Shown piece after piece: positions 8,333 to 16,283 of a stretch of DNA of 60,554 nucleotides (positions are counted from its first letter, which is position 1; each line of letters starts with the position of its first letter). Where the stretch lies: positions 1 through 60,554 of the forward strand of contig DXBP01000040.1 of the NCBI GenBank assembly GCA_019116445.1, written 5' to 3'. The notes beneath the pieces were generated by a model, which searched no databases, had not been told where the DNA came from, and saw only the letters and a list, made by a program, of their open reading frames with translations. The position numbers and the translations under genes are program-made. The stretch comes from Candidatus Gemmiger excrementigallinarum (GTDB taxonomy: Bacteria > Bacillota > Clostridia > Oscillospirales > Ruminococcaceae).

Positions 8333-9371
8333 TTTTCGCCAGCTCCTCTTTGATGTAGTCGGTGGTCATGATCTTATCAATCGTTTCCTGCACGTTCAGG
8401 CGGCGGGTGTTATGGCTGGTGTAGTCTTCGTCGGCCTGGGTGTGTACCTGACCCTTGACAAAGAACTTGTCGTAGTTCAGGTCACGGGTGTCGGCAGCCA
8501 CACGGAAGTATCCGCCCATGTCCTCGGCACGAGTGCGCTCTTCTTTGGTCATCAGCGTTTCATACAGCTTTTCACCGTGACGGGTGCCGATGATGCGGGT
8601 ACCGGTATCGCCGAACAGCGTTTGCACGGCCTTGGCCAGGTCGCCGATGGTGGAAGCGTCGGATTTCTGGATGAACAGGTCGCCGGGGTTGGCGTGCTCA
8701 AAGGCAAACATGACAAGATCCACGGCTTCGTCCAGATTCATCAGGAAGCGGGTCATATTGGGGTCCGTGATGGTGATGGGGTTGCCTGCGCGGATCTGCT
8801 CCACAAACAGGGGAATGACACTGCCGCGGCTGCACATGACATTGCCGTAACGGGTGCAGCAGATGACGGGGCCGCCGCGCTGGGCGGACACACGAGCGTT
8901 GGCAGTGATGACGTGCTCCATCATGGCCTTGGAGATGCCCATGGCGTTGATGGGGTAGGCAGCCTTGTCGGTGGACAGGCAGACAACACGCTCCACGTTG
9001 GCTTCGATGGCGGCGTGAAGCATATTGTCGGTTCCCTCGATGTTGGTACGTACCGCTTCCATGGGGAAGAATTCGCAGGAAGGAACCTGCTTGAGGGCTG
9101 CGGCGTGGAAGATAAAGTTGACGCCGGGCATGACATCGCGCAGACTCTGGATGTTGCGCACGTCACCGATATAGAACTTTACCTTTTCGTAGTGGTCGGG
9201 ATAATGGGCCTGCAGTTCATGGCGCATATCATCCTGCTTTTTCTCGTCACGGGAGAAAATGCGGATCTCTCCGATGTCGGTGGTCAGGAAATGTTTCAGC
9301 ACGGTGTGACCGAAGCTGCCGGTGCCGCCGGTGATCAGCAAAGTTTTGTCTTTGAAAATGGTATTTGCCAT
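8322..9371 (-). CDS. CapE/FnlA-like UDP-GlcNAc 4,6-dehydratase/5-epimerase
   Basis: A 349-residue SDR enzyme that converts UDP-GlcNAc to UDP-2-acetamido-2,6-dideoxy-beta-L-arabino-hexos-4-ulose, the first step to UDP-L-FucNAc. Seen: LLITGGTGSFGHTVLKHFL (NAD binding), VDFIFHAAALKQVPSCEFFP-type core and CLSTDKAAYPINAMGISKAM, where Met replaces the usual catalytic Tyr of the Tyr-x-x-x-Lys pair, as in the CapE/FlaA1/PseB group. It is the promoter-proximal gene of the operon. AAGGAGG lies just before the ATG. CapE, CapF and the 2-epimerase in this order are diagnostic of a FucNAc-containing capsule or exopolysaccharide. Confidence 0.94.
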   Translation of the reverse strand: MANTIFKDKTLLITGGTGSFGHTVLKHFLTTDIGEIRIFSRDEKKQDDMRHELQAHYPDHYEKVKFYIGDVRNIQSLRDVMPGVNFIFHAAALKQVPSCEFFPMEAVRTNIEGTDNMLHAAIEANVERVVCLSTDKAAYPINAMGISKAMMEHVITANARVSAQRGGPVICCTRYGNVMCSRGSVIPLFVEQIRAGNPITITDPNMTRFLMNLDEAVDLVMFAFEHANPGDLFIQKSDASTIGDLAKAVQTLFGDTGTRIIGTRHGEKLYETLMTKEERTRAEDMGGYFRVAADTRDLNYDKFFVKGQVHTQADEDYTSHNTRRLNVQETIDKIMTTDYIKEELAKNAQ

Positions 9372-9427
9372 GATGGCCTCCTTATTTTGATGCGTATGAA
9401 CGCAAAACTCCTTATATAATCTTCTCT

Positions 9428-9456
9428 ATTTTAGCACATTCGACGGCGTTTGAAAA
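9428..9456 (-). promoter_or_regulatory. Promoter of the polysaccharide operon
   Basis: On the minus strand, TTTTCA (9451-9456) and TAAAAT (9428-9433) are 17 bases apart, and TG precedes the -10 (extended -10, TGCTAAAAT). It lies about 57 bases before the capE-like start and back to back with the pepT promoter. Confidence 0.65.
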
Positions 9457-9466
9457 GTGTACGGCC

Positions 9467-9495
9467 TTGGAAATTGCTGCTTTTTGTGGTATACT
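9467..9495 (+). promoter_or_regulatory. Promoter of pepT
   Basis: TTGGAA (9467-9472), a 17-base spacer, and TATACT (9490-9495) preceded by TGG (extended -10). The transcript would start near 9502, leaving a leader of about 50 bases that ends in AAGGAGG. Confidence 0.7.
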
Positions 9496-9554
9496 ACCGT
9501 AAAACAGAGAAATGGCCCTGAACGGCCCCCGTAATCAAGGAGGAACCAGACCCT

Positions 9555-10769
9555 ATGCGTGCATATGAACGTTTGCTGAACTATGTAAAGGTATATACTA
9601 CGTCAGACCCCAATTCGGGAACTCATCCCAGCACGATGCGCCAGTTTGACCTGGCCCGCCAGCTGGTGGAAGAACTCAAGGCGCTGGACCTGACGGATGC
9701 CCATGTGGATGAGCATTGCTATGTTTACGCCACGCTGCCGGCTACGCCGGGGCAGGAGGAAGCCAAGCCCCTGGGCTTTATCGCACACATGGATACGGCG
9801 GATGACGCGAGCGGTGAGTATGTGAATCCGCAGATCCATCCGAACTATGACGGAGGCCCTGTTACGCTGCCGGCTACCGGTGCGGTGCTGGACCCGGAAA
9901 CTTTCCCCTTCCTGAAAGAAATGAAAGGACAGACGCTCATCACGGCGGATGGTTCTACGCTGCTGGGGGCTGACGATAAAGCGGGTATTGCCGAGATCAT
10001 GACGATGCTGGAGCGTGTGCAGGAAGAAAAGCACCCCCACGGGAAACTGTGCATTGGCTTTACGCCCGATGAAGAGATCGGGGAGGGGGCCAGCCTGTTT
10101 GATGTGGAACACTTCGGCGCGGCGTACGCCTATACGGTGGATGGTGACGACGTGGGTGAGATCAGCTACGAAAACTTCAATGCGGCGTCGGCGGTTGTGA
10201 CGGTACACGGTTTCAGCGTGCATCCCGGCAGTGCCAAAAACGCCATGCGCAATGCGCAGAATATTGCCATCGAATTCCACCAGGCGCTGCCCGCCTTCTC
10301 CCGTCCTGAACACACCGAGGGACGCGAGGGATTCTTCCATCTGACGAGTATGCAGGGCGATGTGACGCTGGCGCATCTGGGATACATTGTGCGGGATCAT
10401 GACGCCGCCAAGTTTGCGGCGCGCAAAGCGCAGATGCAGCATATTGCCGATTGTCTGAATGAAAAGTACGGTGCCGACACCGTGGAAGTGGACATCAAGG
10501 ACAGCTACTATAATATGATGGAGAAGATTCAGCCGCATTTCCATTTGGTAGAAAATGCCCGCAAAGCGATCCAGGCCGCGGGGCTGGAGCCCATTGAAGC
10601 GCCGGTCCGCGGCGGTACCGACGGTGCAACGCTGAGTTATATGGGCCTGCCTTGCCCCAATCTGGGAACCGGCGGATTCAATTTCCATGGCCCGTGCGAG
10701 TGTATCACCGCAGAGAAAATGGACCAGAGTGTGGAGATTTTGCTGAATCTGGTAGATTTGTATAAGTAA
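9555..10769 (+). CDS. pepT: Peptidase T (tripeptide aminopeptidase)
   Basis: A 404-residue M20B metallopeptidase, the usual length for PepT, which removes the N-terminal residue from tripeptides in the cytoplasm. Di-zinc ligands can be placed: GFIAHMDTADDASG (His), TLLGADDKAGIAE (bridging Asp), FTPDEEIGEGA (Glu pair), YTVDGDDVGEISYENF (Asp) and LGTGGFNFHGPCE (His near the C-terminus). The lid domain lies between residues about 210 and 320. AAGGAGG precedes the ATG by about 8 bases. It is monocistronic, with its own promoter and a terminator at 10783-10810. Confidence 0.96.
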   Translation: MRAYERLLNYVKVYTTSDPNSGTHPSTMRQFDLARQLVEELKALDLTDAHVDEHCYVYATLPATPGQEEAKPLGFIAHMDTADDASGEYVNPQIHPNYDGGPVTLPATGAVLDPETFPFLKEMKGQTLITADGSTLLGADDKAGIAEIMTMLERVQEEKHPHGKLCIGFTPDEEIGEGASLFDVEHFGAAYAYTVDGDDVGEISYENFNAASAVVTVHGFSVHPGSAKNAMRNAQNIAIEFHQALPAFSRPEHTEGREGFFHLTSMQGDVTLAHLGYIVRDHDAAKFAARKAQMQHIADCLNEKYGADTVEVDIKDSYYNMMEKIQPHFHLVENARKAIQAAGLEPIEAPVRGGTDGATLSYMGLPCPNLGTGGFNFHGPCECITAEKMDQSVEILLNLVDLYK

Positions 10770-10782
10770 CCAGAACAAATTG

Positions 10783-10810
10783 TGCCCCCGGCAAAGTTTT
10801 GCCGGGGGCA
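10783..10810 (+). terminator. Terminator after pepT
   Basis: A G+C-rich stem (TGCCCCCGGCAAA with TTTGCCGGGGGCA, very short loop) ends 41 bases after the pepT stop. The following T run is weak (TCTTAT). Confidence 0.75.
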
Positions 10811-10826
10811 TCTTATGTGGGTACCC

Positions 10827-10856
10827 ATTTTACGTATACTTATTTTACGTATACTT
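10827..10856. repeat. Perfect 15-bp tandem repeat
   Basis: ATTTTACGTATACTT occurs twice head to tail (10827-10841 and 10842-10856). Each copy contains the palindromic core GTATAC. It lies between the pepT terminator and the tRNA-Gly promoter. No function is apparent. Confidence 0.85.
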
Positions 10857-10909
10857 TATAAGTAGATATAGAAAATATGACCGGCAGAAAAGAAGTCGGC
10901 AATTTCCTC

Positions 10910-10939
10910 TTGACAAAAGCCCCGGTACATGAGTATAAT
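10910..10939 (+). promoter_or_regulatory. Promoter of tRNA-Gly
   Basis: Consensus TTGACA (10910-10915) and consensus TATAAT (10934-10939) with an 18-base spacer, ending 12 bases before the tRNA. Confidence 0.85.
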
Positions 10940-10951
10940 ATTCATTACCGT

Positions 10952-11026
10952 GCAGGTGTCGTACAACGGCTAGTACATCAGCCTTCCAAGCTGAGGACGA
11001 GGGTTCGACTCCCTTCACCTGCTCCA
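10952..11026 (+). tRNA. tRNA-Gly (anticodon TCC)
   Basis: The acceptor arm GCAGGTG pairs fully with CACCTGC, followed by discriminator T and an encoded CCA. The anticodon stem TCAGC/GCTGA encloses loop CTTCCAA, giving anticodon TCC (reads GGA/GGG). The T arm contains GGTTCGACTCC. It is a single tRNA unit with its own promoter and terminator. Confidence 0.96.
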
Positions 11027-11034
11027 ATCAGGTA

Positions 11035-11070
11035 AGAGCGCTGTACCAAAAGGTACGGCGCTCTTTTTTT
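11035..11070 (+). terminator. Terminator after tRNA-Gly
   Basis: A 13-bp stem (AGAGCGCTGTACC with GGTACGGCGCTCT, loop AAAA) is followed by a run of T. Confidence 0.92.
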
Positions 11071-11109
11071 GTTTTCAGCATACGATATAAAATATTTTTG
11101 AACACATCC

Positions 11110-11139
11110 AAAAGATCTGACCGAAAGGTCGGATCTTTT
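11110..11139. other. Isolated GNRA-capped hairpin upstream of the fatty acid operon
   Basis: A 13-bp inverted repeat, AAAAGATCTGACC and GGTCGGATCTTTT, with loop GAAA. The stem carries its own A/T ends, so it could end transcription in either direction. It sits 40 bases after the tRNA-Gly terminator and 35 bases before the first acpP palindrome. A backup terminator is the plainest reading. Confidence 0.6.
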
Positions 11140-11174
11140 GTGCATTTACGAGAAACAATAAAACTCAAGAAAAA

Positions 11175-11194
11175 TACCTAAAGAAATTAAGATA
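11175..11194. promoter_or_regulatory. Candidate operator 1 upstream of acpP
   Basis: TACCTAAA-GAAA-TTAAGATA, an imperfect palindrome that matches the downstream site (11242-11261) at 16 of 20 positions with the same 8-4-8 spacing. It ends six bases before the -35 box of the acpP promoter. A regulator of fatty acid synthesis is the natural candidate to bind it; the MarR protein encoded at the end of the operon is one such candidate (inference). Confidence 0.55.
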
Positions 11195-11200
11195 AAATTA

Positions 11201-11228
11201 TTGACAAATCGAAAAGGCGGAGTATAAT
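11201..11228 (+). promoter_or_regulatory. Promoter of the acpP-fab operon
   Basis: Consensus TTGACA (11201-11206) and consensus TATAAT (11223-11228) with a 16-base spacer in A+T-rich DNA. Transcription would begin near 11235, about 60 bases before acpP. Confidence 0.85.
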
Positions 11229-11241
11229 GGTATCGTTCTTT

Positions 11242-11261
11242 TAGCTAAATAAATTTAGGTA
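11242..11261. promoter_or_regulatory. Candidate operator 2 in the acpP leader
   Basis: TAGCTAAA-TAAA-TTTAGGTA, part of a 24-bp palindrome (11241-11264) with only four mismatched positions. It begins 13 bases after the -10 box, where a bound repressor would block transcription. Site 1 lies 67 bases upstream, so the pair brackets the promoter. Confidence 0.65.
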
Positions 11262-11295
11262 AAAAAACAATTGCAGAATAAGGAGCGTAATTCCC

Positions 11296-11523
11296 ATGAC
11301 TTTTGAAGAACTGAAGAGCGTGATCGTTGATACCCTGAATGCTGACGCAGAAGCCGTCACGATGGAAGCCAGCCTGGCGGATGATCTGAATGCGGACAGC
11401 CTGGATGCTGTGGAACTGAATATGGCGCTGGAAGAAAAGTTCGGCACCGCTATCCCGGATGAGGAACTGGGTAACATGAAGACCGTGGGTGACATCTTCA
11501 ACTACCTGACCAAGAACGCCTGA
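11296..11523 (+). CDS. acpP: Acyl carrier protein
   Basis: A 75-residue acidic four-helix carrier. NADSLDAVELNMALEEKFG holds the phosphopantetheine attachment site at Ser35 (DSL). It carries growing acyl chains for the enzymes encoded downstream. It is the first gene of the operon behind a strong promoter; AAGGAG precedes the ATG. Its promoter-proximal place fits the large amounts of ACP needed. Confidence 0.97.
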   Translation: MTFEELKSVIVDTLNADAEAVTMEASLADDLNADSLDAVELNMALEEKFGTAIPDEELGNMKTVGDIFNYLTKNA

Positions 11524-11561
11524 TCGTTCCCCAATTTTATTCAGACAGGAGGACTCCACGC

Positions 11562-12446
11562 ATGAATATCGGTAAGATCATGGCCTTCACGCCTCGTGAA
11601 CGGACCTTTCAGCTCAAAGCCCGGCGGGATGCCGGTACCGATAACCCGCGCTGGCGCGCGCCGGATTTTTTCACCTGTAAAAAATGTGAACGCCGCGCGA
11701 CCCGGCAGGTGTGGGCCAGCACGCTGTATGTTTGTCCCAACTGCGGGTATCATCACCCGGTGGGCGGCTATTATCGTCTGAGTATGGTGCTGGACCACGG
11801 TACCTTCCGGGAACTGGATGGGGAACTGGAAGGTAAGAATGTGTTGGCGTTTCCTGGCTATGATGAAAAAATGGCCAAACAACGTGCCAAGACCGGCCTG
11901 AGCGATGCGGTTGTGACTGCGTACGGAAAAATTGGCGGTGTGCCGGCGGTGGTCGCTGTGCTGGACAGTCGCTTTTTCATGGGCAGCATGGGTACGGCTG
12001 TGGGCGAAAAAGTCACCCGCGCGGTGGAATATGCTACCAATAAGCGTCTGCCGCTCGTCATCTTTTCAGCCAGCGGCGGCGCCCGTATGCAGGAAGGCAT
12101 TTTCAGCCTGATGCAAATGGCCAAGACCAGCGCCGCGATCCAGCGCTTCCAGGCCAGGGGCGGGCTGTATATCAGCTATCTGACCCACCCCACCACCGGC
12201 GGCGTGACGGCCAGCTTTGCCAGCTTGGGCGACATCACGCTGGCGGAACCAGACGCCCTGATCGGCTTTGCCGGTCCCCGCGTTATCGAACAGACCATCG
12301 GCGAAAAGCTGCCCAAGGGATTCCAGCGCGCTGAGTATCTTTTGGATCACGGTTTTGTGGACCAGGTCGTACCCCGTAGCGAGATGAAAGAAACACTGAC
12401 GCAGCTGCTCTGGTTGCATACACAAGGAAGGAAGCGCGGCGCATGA
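11562..12446 (+). CDS. accD: Acetyl-CoA carboxylase carboxyltransferase subunit beta
   Basis: A 294-residue beta subunit of carboxyltransferase, which moves CO2 from carboxybiotin to acetyl-CoA to give malonyl-CoA. The N-terminal four-Cys zinc ribbon is visible (CKKC at 39-42, CPNC at 58-61), followed by the crotonase-like domain with [21 protein letters not shown] and GYTTGGV-type glycine-rich loops ([13 protein letters not shown]). AGGAGG lies upstream of the ATG. The stop overlaps the accA start by four bases, matching the 1:1 alpha/beta complex. The biotin carrier and biotin carboxylase genes are not in this window. Confidence 0.96.
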   Translation: MNIGKIMAFTPRERTFQLKARRDAGTDNPRWRAPDFFTCKKCERRATRQVWASTLYVCPNCGYHHPVGGYYRLSMVLDHGTFRELDGELEGKNVLAFPGYDEKMAKQRAKTGLSDAVVTAYGKIGGVPAVVAVLDSRFFMGSMGTAVGEKVTRAVEYATNKRLPLVIFSASGGARMQEGIFSLMQMAKTSAAIQRFQARGGLYISYLTHPTTGGVTASFASLGDITLAEPDALIGFAGPRVIEQTIGEKLPKGFQRAEYLLDHGFVDQVVPRSEMKETLTQLLWLHTQGRKRGA

Positions 12447-13414
12447 TCAAAGACATTCTCAAAGAGGTGGAAGACCTCGACCATCGCATCGACAATCTGC
12501 AGAACCCTGCGTCCGAGGACGATGCGGCCAGCCAACTTCTGGGGGAGGGCGATACCCAACCGGAAGCCGGTGAATCGCTGGAAGAACTGCAGGCCCGCCG
12601 CGATGCGCTGCTGGAGCAATGCCGGGAACTGACACCGGCAGACCGGGTGTTTCTGGCGCGGCATCAGGGACGGCCGCGCATTGATGAGTACATCCGTGAG
12701 TTGTTCACCGACTTTTTTGAACAGCGCGGCGACCGTCAGTGCAGCGATGACCAGAGTATCCTGGGCGGCATTGCCCGGTATAAGGGGATTCCGGTCACCG
12801 TCATAGGTCACCGCAAAGGCTCTACGCTGGAAGAAAATATGCGTTTCCGTTTCGGTATGCCGGAACCGGAAGGCTACCGCAAGGCGCTGCGCCTGATGCA
12901 GCAGGCCGAAAAATTCGGTCGTCCCATCATCACCTTCATTGATACGCCGGGTGCGTACCCCGGCAAGGAGGCCGAAGAACGGGGCCAGGGCGAGGCTATC
13001 GCCCGCAACCTGGCGGAAATGAGCGGTCTGACGGTGCCCATCATTTCGGTGGTCACCGGCGAAGGCAGCAGCGGCGGTGCGTTGGGCCTGGGCGTAGCCA
13101 ACCGGATTCTGATGCTGGAAAACGCCGTGTATTCGGTGCTCAGCCCCGAGGGGTTTGCCAGCATTCTGTGGAAGGATTCCACCCGCAGCGGCGAAGCCTG
13201 CGAGATCATGAAGCTGACCGCGCAGGATCTTTTTGATGACGGCGTGGTGGAAGAAGTGATTCCCGAACCGTTGGGCGGTGCACAGCGTGACCACAAAGCG
13301 CTGTTTGCTGCTGTGGATGCGGCCCTGGAACGCCACCTGACCCAGCTGTGCAAGATGAACGGCAAAGCATTGGCCGATCAACGGTATAAGAAATATCGTC
13401 AGATCGGCCTGTGA
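12443..13414 (+). CDS. accA: Acetyl-CoA carboxylase carboxyltransferase subunit alpha
   Basis: A 323-residue alpha subunit, partner of AccD. It has an N-terminal coiled-coil segment ([16 protein letters not shown]), [22 protein letters not shown], the oxyanion-hole stretch [21 protein letters not shown] and [16 protein letters not shown]. It is translated from an ATGA overlap with accD. The segment at about 25-40, between the first helix and the family core, is acidic ([14 protein letters not shown]) and probably a linker. Confidence 0.96.
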   Translation: MIKDILKEVEDLDHRIDNLQNPASEDDAASQLLGEGDTQPEAGESLEELQARRDALLEQCRELTPADRVFLARHQGRPRIDEYIRELFTDFFEQRGDRQCSDDQSILGGIARYKGIPVTVIGHRKGSTLEENMRFRFGMPEPEGYRKALRLMQQAEKFGRPIITFIDTPGAYPGKEAEERGQGEAIARNLAEMSGLTVPIISVVTGEGSSGGALGLGVANRILMLENAVYSVLSPEGFASILWKDSTRSGEACEIMKLTAQDLFDDGVVEEVIPEPLGGAQRDHKALFAAVDAALERHLTQLCKMNGKALADQRYKKYRQIGL

Positions 13415-13436
13415 TACACACAAATCGAGGGAACTT

Positions 13437-14387
13437 ATGGAAGGTTTGCAGCTGATTGCTACCGGCGGGGCATTGCCCGGTCGTGTGGTAACCAACGAGG
13501 ATTTGAGCAAGCTGGTGGATACCAGCGATGAATGGATCACCACACGCACCGGCATCCGGCAGCGGCATTTCTGCTCAGAAGGGGAGAGCGCGGCCACGTT
13601 GGCCATTGCAGCGGCCCGTCAGGCGCTGGAACGCAGCGGACTGCGGCCGGAGGAGATCGGCTGCTGCGTTTGCGCGACGCTCTCCGGCGCCTATGCTACG
13701 CCCAGCACAGCCTGCCTGGTGCAGCGGGAACTGGGGCTGGCGCAGAATATCCCCGTGCTGGATGTGAACGCCGCCTGCTCCGGTTTTATCTATGGGGCGG
13801 CAGTGGCCCGGGGCCTGTTGGCAACGCGGCCGCAGGATGACCGCCGCTACGGACTTGTCATCGGATGCGAGCAGCTTTCCCGCCTGATGGATATGACCGA
13901 CCGCAACACCTGTGTGTTGTTTGGCGATGGTGCCGGCGCAGCTATCCTGGAACTGGCCGAGGGTGTGGACTTTGCCGTGGATCTGGGAGCCCGCGGCGAC
14001 ATGGCCATTGAAACACCGCCCTGTGGCCCCATTCACATGGATGGCCGTGCGGTGTTCCGTTTTGCGGTGGACGCGCTGCCGCGCACGCTGCACGCAGTGC
14101 TGGAAACAACTCATCATACCCTGGATGAGGTGGATTGGGTGGTTTGCCACCAGGCCAACAGCCGGATCATCGACCACTGTGTCAAAAAACTGGAAGCGGA
14201 CCCCGCCAAATTCTATAAAAACATGGATCGCCACGGCAACACCAGCGCCGCCAGTATTCCGGTGGCGCTGAACGAACTGGCCGAGAGCGGCCGCCTGCAG
14301 CCGGGTATGCGCCTTGCGTGCATTGGGTTTGGCGGTGGTCTGACCTGGGGCGGTATGCTGCTCACTGTGAAAGGAAGCGTCGTATGA
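13437..14387 (+). CDS. fabH: Beta-ketoacyl-ACP synthase III
   Basis: A 316-residue initiating condensing enzyme that joins acyl-CoA to malonyl-ACP. The catalytic triad can be placed: Cys114 in DVNAACSGFIYG, His in WVVCHQANSRIID and Asn in RHGNTSAASIPVAL. The WITTRTGIRQR motif near residue 33 belongs to the CoA-binding region. It follows accA by 22 bases with GAGGGAAC as ribosome site, and its TGA overlaps the fabK ATG. Primer choice (acetyl or branched) cannot be read from the sequence. Confidence 0.96.
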   Translation: MEGLQLIATGGALPGRVVTNEDLSKLVDTSDEWITTRTGIRQRHFCSEGESAATLAIAAARQALERSGLRPEEIGCCVCATLSGAYATPSTACLVQRELGLAQNIPVLDVNAACSGFIYGAAVARGLLATRPQDDRRYGLVIGCEQLSRLMDMTDRNTCVLFGDGAGAAILELAEGVDFAVDLGARGDMAIETPPCGPIHMDGRAVFRFAVDALPRTLHAVLETTHHTLDEVDWVVCHQANSRIIDHCVKKLEADPAKFYKNMDRHGNTSAASIPVALNELAESGRLQPGMRLACIGFGGGLTWGGMLLTVKGSVV

Positions 14388-15322
14388 AATTGCTGAACGA
14401 GATTCTCGGTACCCGGTATCCCATCATTCAGGGCGGCATGGCCAACATTGCCACCGGCGAGTTCGCCGCCGCCTGCTCCAATGCGGGCGCGCTGGGCCTG
14501 ATCGGGTCTGGCGGTATGAATGCGGATTCGCTGCGGGATAACATCCGCCGCGCCAAACAGCTTACCGATAAGCCTTTCGGTGTCAACATCATGCTGATGC
14601 ACCCCCAGGCGGATGAGTTTGCCAAGATCGTAGTGGAGGAAGGCGTGCGCTTCGTTACCACAGGCGCCGGCAACCCCGGCAAATATATGGAAAGCTGGAA
14701 GACTGCAGGCATCACGGTCATGCCGGTGGTGGCGGCCTCGGTGCTGGCCAAACACCTGGTCAAGTGCGGTGCCGATGCACTGATTGCCGAGGGTACCGAG
14801 AGTGGCGGTCATGTGGGCGAGATGGCTACCATGGCCCTGGTACCCCAGGTCGTGGATGCAGTGGACGTGCCGGTGATTGCGGCGGGTGGTATTGCCGATG
14901 GCCGCCAGCTGGCCGCTGCCTTTGCACTGGGGGCCTGCGGCGCCCAGATCGGCACCTGCCTGCTGGTTTCCGAGGAATGTCCCATTCACTCCAATTACAA
15001 AGCGGCGCTGCTCAAAGCCAAGGACAGCGACACCATCGTGACAGGCCGTATCGGTGGTACGCCGGTCCGTGTGCTGAAAAACCGTATGAGCCGGGAGTAT
15101 GTCCGTCAGGAGAAAGCCGGAGCCGACAAGATGGAGCTGGAAAAATACACGTTGGGCAGCTTGCGCCGTGCTGTGTTTGACGGTGATACCGAAACCGGCA
15201 GCCTGATGGCCGGTCAGGTGGCCGGTATGCTCAAGGGTGTGCGTCCGGTGGCCGAGATCCTGGACGAACTGATGGAAGGCTGCCGTACCCGTCTGCATGA
15301 GATGGGCCAGATGAACGTATAA
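14384..15322 (+). CDS. fabK: Enoyl-ACP reductase II (FMN-dependent)
   Basis: A 312-residue flavoenzyme of the nitronate monooxygenase/FabK TIM-barrel family that reduces the enoyl-ACP double bond. Seen: RYPIIQGGMANIATGEFAAACSNAGALGLIGSG at the N-terminus, EGTESGGHVGEM (His, near the flavin), VIAAGGIADGRQLAAAFALGACGAQIGT (phosphate-binding glycine loop). The start is the ATG overlapping the fabH stop (ATGA); a longer frame would begin inside fabH. Its place in the operon makes FabK rather than nitronate monooxygenase near certain. No FabI gene is seen here. Confidence 0.95.
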   Translation: MKLLNEILGTRYPIIQGGMANIATGEFAAACSNAGALGLIGSGGMNADSLRDNIRRAKQLTDKPFGVNIMLMHPQADEFAKIVVEEGVRFVTTGAGNPGKYMESWKTAGITVMPVVAASVLAKHLVKCGADALIAEGTESGGHVGEMATMALVPQVVDAVDVPVIAAGGIADGRQLAAAFALGACGAQIGTCLLVSEECPIHSNYKAALLKAKDSDTIVTGRIGGTPVRVLKNRMSREYVRQEKAGADKMELEKYTLGSLRRAVFDGDTETGSLMAGQVAGMLKGVRPVAEILDELMEGCRTRLHEMGQMNV

Positions 15323-15338
15323 AAAGGAGTGCATCACG

Positions 15339-16283
15339 ATGAAACTCGCGTTTTTGTATGCCGGGCAGGGCAGCCAGCACGCCGGGATGGGCGCTGACCT
15401 GTATGCATCGTCGCCGGTGTTCCGCAAAGTGTTTGATGAGGCCGATACGGTCCTGGATTTTGACCTTAAAGCCACCTGTTTTGAGGACCCGGATGGGGTC
15501 ATCAATCTGACCCGTTATACCCAACCCTGCATGGTGGCTTTTGCGGCGGGCGTAACTGCGATGCTGGCCGATGCTGGAATCCGTCCCGACTATGCGGCGG
15601 GCCTGTCTTTGGGGGAATACTCGGCGCTGGAATGTGCCAATGTGCTGGATGCCAAAAGTGCCGTGGAACTGGTCGCTTTCCGCGGCCAGGCAATGGCCAA
15701 GGCATCCGAAGGTCTGGACTGTGGTATGACGGCGGTCCTGGCCCTGGACCGTGACAAACTGCAGGCGTGCTGCAAGGAAGCATCCACCCTGGGCGTTGTG
15801 CAGATCTGCAACTACAACTGCCCCGGGCAGCTGGTCATCGGCGGCGAGAAAATCGCCGTTGACCGTGCTGCGGAACTGGCCAAAGAGGCCGGTGCCAAGC
15901 GCTGCCTGCCCCTCAAGGTCAGCGGCCCGTTCCATACCATTCTGATGAACCCGGCGGGGACGGCTCTGGCGGAACGCTTCCGGACCGTACAGTTTGCGCC
16001 CATGCGGATGCCGGTGCTCTTTAACTGCCTGGGCCATGAAAAGGCTCCGTCGGATTCCATCGCCGACCTGCTGGTGCGCCAGGTGCAAAGCAGCGTCTAT
16101 CTTGAAGATACCATCCGTCGGCTGGCGGAACTGGGCGTGGATACCGTGGTGGAAATCGGTCCCGGGCACGCCATCAGCGGATTTGTCAAAAAGACGGTGG
16201 GCAGCAGCATGACCTGCCTGAACATCGAAACCGCGGCGGACTTTGAGAAGGTCGTTGCAGTGCTGAAGGAGGCGCAGGCATGA
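15339..16283 (+). CDS. fabD: Malonyl-CoA:ACP transacylase
   Basis: A 314-residue alpha/beta-hydrolase-like transferase that loads malonate onto ACP. FLYAGQGSQHAGMG opens the protein, AAGLSLGEYSALECA carries nucleophile Ser90, and SGPFHTILMNPAG holds the catalytic His. AAAGGAG lies before the ATG. It follows fabK by 16 bases and overlaps fabG by four. Confidence 0.96.
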   Translation: MKLAFLYAGQGSQHAGMGADLYASSPVFRKVFDEADTVLDFDLKATCFEDPDGVINLTRYTQPCMVAFAAGVTAMLADAGIRPDYAAGLSLGEYSALECANVLDAKSAVELVAFRGQAMAKASEGLDCGMTAVLALDRDKLQACCKEASTLGVVQICNYNCPGQLVIGGEKIAVDRAAELAKEAGAKRCLPLKVSGPFHTILMNPAGTALAERFRTVQFAPMRMPVLFNCLGHEKAPSDSIADLLVRQVQSSVYLEDTIRRLAELGVDTVVEIGPGHAISGFVKKTVGSSMTCLNIETAADFEKVVAVLKEAQA

